From Streptomyces thinghirensis (lineage in GTDB: Bacteria; Actinomycetota; Actinomycetia; Streptomycetales; Streptomycetaceae), in assembly GCA_021502835.1 (NCBI GenBank), contig JAKFGP010000002.1, positions 1 to 64,000 on the forward strand: a stretch of DNA of 64,000 nt, in the 5' to 3' direction. The translations under genes were made by a program, and so were the position numbers. Below, one piece after another: positions 61,145 to 64,000 of the stretch (positions are counted from its first letter, which is position 1; every line of letters begins with the position of its first letter). The notes beneath the pieces were generated by a model. That model had not been told where the DNA came from. It did not search any database and saw only the letters and a program-made list of their open reading frames with translations.

Positions 61145-62373
61145 GTGGCAGCGGAGATCGTCAATCCTCGCAGCGACAGCGACGCCAGTACGGAGCAGGA
61201 GGCGGGCGCCGAGCCCCTCGACTCCTTCGACCCCGCGTTCGCGCTGCACGCGGCGGCAAGATGGCCGTGCAGGGCCACCGTGCCGGTCCGCGACAAGGAC
61301 GACCTGTCCCTGGCGTACACGCCCGGCGTCGCGAAAGTGTGCAGCGCGATCGCCGAGCAGCCCGACCTCGTCCACGACTACACCTGGAAGTCGTCGGTCG
61401 TGGCGGTCGTGACGGACGGTACGGCCGTTCTGGGCCTCGGGGACATCGGGCCCGAAGCCTCCCTTCCGGTGATGGAGGGGAAGGCGATCCTGTTTAAGCA
61501 GTTCGGCGGTGTGGACGCGGTTCCGATCGCGCTGGACTGCACGGACGCCGACGAGATCGTCGAGACGGTGGTGCGGCTCGCGCCCTCCTTCGGCGGCGTG
61601 AACCTGGAGGACATCTCGGCGCCGAGGTGCTTCGAGATCGAGCGCAAGCTCCAGGAGCGCCTCGACATCCCGGTCTTCCACGACGACCAGCACGGCACGG
61701 CGGTCGTGACGCTGGCGGCGCTGCGGAACGCGGCGCGGCTGAGCGGGCGGACGCTGGGCGAGCTGCGGGCGGTGATCTCGGCGCGGGCGCGGCCGGTGTC
61801 GCCATCGCCAAGATGCTGGTCGAGGCCGGTATCGGGGACGTCGCGGTCGCCGACCGCAAGGGTGTCATCTCCGCCGACCGGGACGACCTGACCCCGGTCA
61901 AGCGGGAAGTCGCCTCCTTCACCAACAAGGCGGGGCTGTCCGGCTCCCTGGAGGCCGCCCTGTCCGGCGCCGACGTCTTCATCGGCGTCTCCGGCGGTAC
62001 GGTGCCGGAGCCGGCGGTCGCCTCGATGGCGAAGGGCGCTTTCGTCTTCGCGATGGCCAACCCGAACCCCGAGGTGCACCCGGAGGTCGCCCACAAGTAC
62101 GCGGCGGTCGTCGCGACGGGGCGCTCGGACTTCCCGAACCAGATCAACAACGTGCTGGCGTTCCCGGGCATCTTCGCGGGCGCGCTGCAGGTGCGGGCGT
62201 CCCGGATCACGGAGGGCATGAAGCTCGCGGCGGCGGAGGCGCTGGCCTCCGTGGTGGGGGACGACCTCGCCGCGGACTACGTCATCCCGTCGCCCTTCGA
62301 CGAGCGGGTCGCGCCGGCGGTTACGGCTGCGGTGGCGGCGGCGGCTCGGGCGGAAGGGGTCGCGCGCCGGTGA
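61145..62373 (+). CDS. NAD(P)-dependent malic enzyme (frameshifted)
   Basis: About 409 residues. The catalytic tyrosine lies in [19 protein letters not shown], metal-binding residues in [13 protein letters not shown] and [20 protein letters not shown], and the nucleotide site [20 protein letters not shown] is recovered after a break near 61790. [20 protein letters not shown] is a C-terminal signature. It decarboxylates malate to pyruvate. The start is GTG 61145 ([11 protein letters not shown]). The first break is near 61250. Confidence 0.92.
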
Positions 62374-62496
62374 CGGTGTGATCGTCGCGCCGGTGACGGT
62401 GTGATGCGGTGTGTGGTGTACGGCCTCGTCCTTGGTGGGCGGGGCCGTTCGCGCTTTCGGGTGGGCGGCGTCGGTGCTGGGCGGGAGTGGGTGGCG

Positions 62497-62726
62497 TGGC
62501 CCGGCGTTGCGGGGTGCCTCCCCCCAACTTCTCGGCTTCTCCCCCCACGCTCGGCTTCGCTCGCGCGGGGGGACCCCCATGAGCGGGAGGGTGCCCCCCA
62601 CCGCCCACCCGCGCCGCCCCTGGGGGTACCTCCCAGGCCGTTCAGGCACTGGGGAGGCACGATTGCCCGCAGCTGCGCTGCACGACTGCCCGCAGTTGCG
62701 CTGCACGACTGCCCGCAGCTGCGCGG
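62497..62726 (+). repeat. interspersed intergenic repeat, copy B
   Basis: It matches copy A (9766-9960) block by block, including the CCCGGCGTTGCGGGGTGCCTC lead-in shortened here to its core, the CCACGCTCGGCTTCGCTCGC segment and GGCCGTTCAGGCACTGG. At its right end a 23-bp unit CACGACTGCCCGCAGCTGCG(CTG) is repeated three times (62658, 62681, 62704). Confidence 0.75.
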
Positions 62727-62805
62727 GGCGGCGCGGTGGCAAGAGGGTGTGTGTCACAGGGCGTCGTGGTTCCGGTTGGCGGGTCGGGAACCTATCGTCA
62801 AGGTC

Positions 62806-63770
62806 ATGTTCGCTGTCTACGCCGCCCGAATCGACCGCGACCAGCCGCTGACCGGCCTGGAGTTGGGAGAGCGTCCCGCTCCCGAGGCCCGGCCCGGCTG
62901 GAGTGTCGTCGATGTCAGGGCCGCCTCCTCAACCACCACGACCTGTGGTCCCTGCGCGGCGTCGGCCTCCCGGAGGACCGGCTGCCGATGATCCTCGGCT
63001 GTGACGCCGCCGGTGTCGACGAGGACGGCAACGAGGTCGTCCTGCACTCCGTGATCGGTCAGACCGGTCACGGCGTCGGCCCGAAGGAGCCCCCGCTCGA
63101 TCCTCACGGAGCGCTACCAGGGGACGTTCGCCGAGCAGGTCGCCGTGCCGACCTGGAACATCCTGCCCAAGCCGAAGGAGCTCTCCTTCGAGGAGGCGGC
63201 CTGTCTGCCGACCGCCTGGCTGACGGCGTACCGGATGCTGTTCACCAACGCCGGGGTGCGTCCCGGTGACTCGGTGCTCGTCCAGGGCGCCGGCGGTGGG
63301 GTCGCCACGGCAGCGATCGTGCTCGGCAAGGCGGCGGGACTGCGGGTCTTCGCCACCAGCCGGGACGAGGCCAAGCGGAAGCGCGCCCTGGAGCTGGGCG
63401 CCGTGGAGGCCGTCGAGCCGGGCGCGCGGCTGCCGCAGCGGGTCGACGCCGTCATCGAGACCGTGGGCGCCGCGACCTGGTCCCACTCGGTGAAGTCGCT
63501 GCGTCCGGGGCACGCTCGTCATCTCCGGCGCCACCAGTGGCGACCGGCCCTCCACGCCGAGCTGACCCGGGTCTTCTTCCTGGAGCTCAAGATCGTCGGC
63601 TCCACGATGGGCACCAAGGACGAGTTGGAGGACCTGCTCTCCTTCTGTGCCGCGACCGGTGTACGCGTCCCGTCATCGACGAGGTGCTTCCGATGGACCG
63701 GGCCCGCGAGGGCTTCGAGCGGATGGCCTCCGGGGGGCAGTTCGGCAAGATCGTGCTCAGCGGCTCCTGA
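62806..63770 (+). CDS. zinc-type alcohol dehydrogenase / quinone oxidoreductase family protein (frameshifted)
   Basis: About 320 residues. The GroES-like domain has AASLNHHDLWSLRGVGLPED and ILGCDAAGVDEDGNEVVLHS. The Rossmann domain has SVLVQGAGGGVATAAIVLGK and FATSRDEAKRKRALELGAVE. The cysteine-rich structural zinc loop is absent, so it may act like a quinone reductase. It ends FGKIVLSGS. Breaks near 62920, 63100, 63510, 63560 and 63660. Confidence 0.88.
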
Positions 63771-63788
63771 CGCGTTCTCCGCGCCTCC

Positions 63789-63835
63789 GACACCCCGGTT
63801 CGTGTCAACCACTGTCGGCGCGAACCGGGGGTGTC
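63789..63835 (+). terminator. terminator after the oxidoreductase gene
   Basis: Hairpin GACACCCCGGTTCG / CGAACCGGGGGTGTC with an 18-base loop. Confidence 0.7.
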
Positions 63836-63848
63836 AACCTATGTTGAC
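63833..63848. promoter_or_regulatory. short palindrome upstream of the last gene
   Basis: GTCAAC-CTAT-GTTGAC is a perfect inverted repeat ending three bases before the start codon of the HTH gene. GTGTCAACC also occurs at 63802, so it may be an autoregulatory operator. Confidence 0.4.
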
Positions 63849-63851
63849 GTC

Positions 63852-64000
63852 ATGAGTGAAGCAACCGATCTCGCCGCGCGTGCCGGTGATCGCGACCCTC
63901 GGGTCGGGCTGCGGGCCGTCGCCGCATTGCGGATGCTGCTGGAGCAGCTGGAAGCGGTGCAGGTGCGCAGCGCGCGCAATCAGGGAGTGGTCGTGGCAGG
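63852..64000 (+). CDS. HTH-domain protein, truncated by window edge
   Basis: ATG 63852 opens MSEATDLAARAGDRDPRVGL, then RAVAALRMLLEQLEAVQVRS. The end reads QGVVVA, but deleting one base gives QGWSWQ, the beginning of the GWSWQEIA helix-turn-helix motif of a family common in actinobacteria. The rest lies outside the window. Confidence 0.7.
   Translation, partial: MSEATDLAARAGDRDPRVGLRAVAALRMLLEQLEAVQVRSARNQGVVVA

Overview
The window is very GC-rich actinobacterial chromosome. It carries Streptomyces hallmarks: sigR-rsrA, the das chitobiose system, an epi-isozizaene synthase/CYP170A1 pair, nrdABS under a cobalamin riboswitch, sodN-sodX and wblE. From memory, the gene order broadly parallels the SCO52xx core region of S. 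coelicolor, so this is probably a close relative; no database was consulted. There is no prophage, no CRISPR array and no autonomous transposon. Most genes carry single-base frame breaks while the protein resumes in another frame with conserved residues on both sides. That pattern, over dozens of housekeeping genes, points to sequencing indels rather than real pseudogenes. I therefore give each gene one span and mention the breaks.

Layout. 1-6.0 kb: a broken UPF0182 membrane protein and a Sel1/TPR-repeat protein flanked by two initiator tRNA genes. 6.0-10 kb: divergent catR/catA, a CBS protein, hisN and an intergenic tandem/interspersed repeat block. 10-16 kb: a TetR regulator, a MITE-like inverted repeat, a Gdx/SugE exporter with a possible guanidine-III leader, aroA-rsgA, an M50-like protein, an SRAP peptidase and an alpha/beta hydrolase. 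16-22 kb: sigR-rsrA with its own sigma-R promoter, two membrane HD-domain proteins, a TPR protein and peptide deformylase. 22-24.6 kb: the albaflavenone pair. 24.6-29.6 kb: nrdA-nrdB-nrdS behind a B12 riboswitch. 29.6-32.1 kb: a GNAT and the mctP/DUF3311 permease. 32.2-39.4 kb: dasR, dasABC, dasD and nagB with several dre operators.

39.4-46.7 kb: an SDR/TetR divergent pair, a PdtaS-like kinase next to wblE (the pdtaS-whiB1 arrangement of mycobacteria) with a CRP-type site, a lipid kinase, and prsH-sigH. 46.9-50.5 kb: a UBP zinc finger, a Na+/H+ antiporter, a PLP enzyme and an amidase. 50.8-53.5 kb: a Family 2B encapsulin (EshA-type shell protein with a cyclic-nucleotide-binding domain) followed by a polyprenyl diphosphate synthase, its likely cargo. 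53.8-57.7 kb: a GNAT, a DHFR-like reductase, sodN/sodX, a CGNR protein and a methyltransferase. 57.8-64 kb: a polar amino-acid ABC transporter, malic enzyme, a second copy of the interspersed repeat, a zinc-type oxidoreductase and a truncated HTH gene.

Functional themes: (1) redox and metal stress (catR/catA, sigR/rsrA, sodN/sodX); (2) chitin and N-acetylglucosamine uptake and control (das genes, nagB); (3) isoprenoids (sesquiterpene pair, encapsulin-linked prenyl synthase); (4) ligand-responsive leaders (B12, possibly guanidine). The encapsulin-prenyl synthase pair is the most unusual system here.
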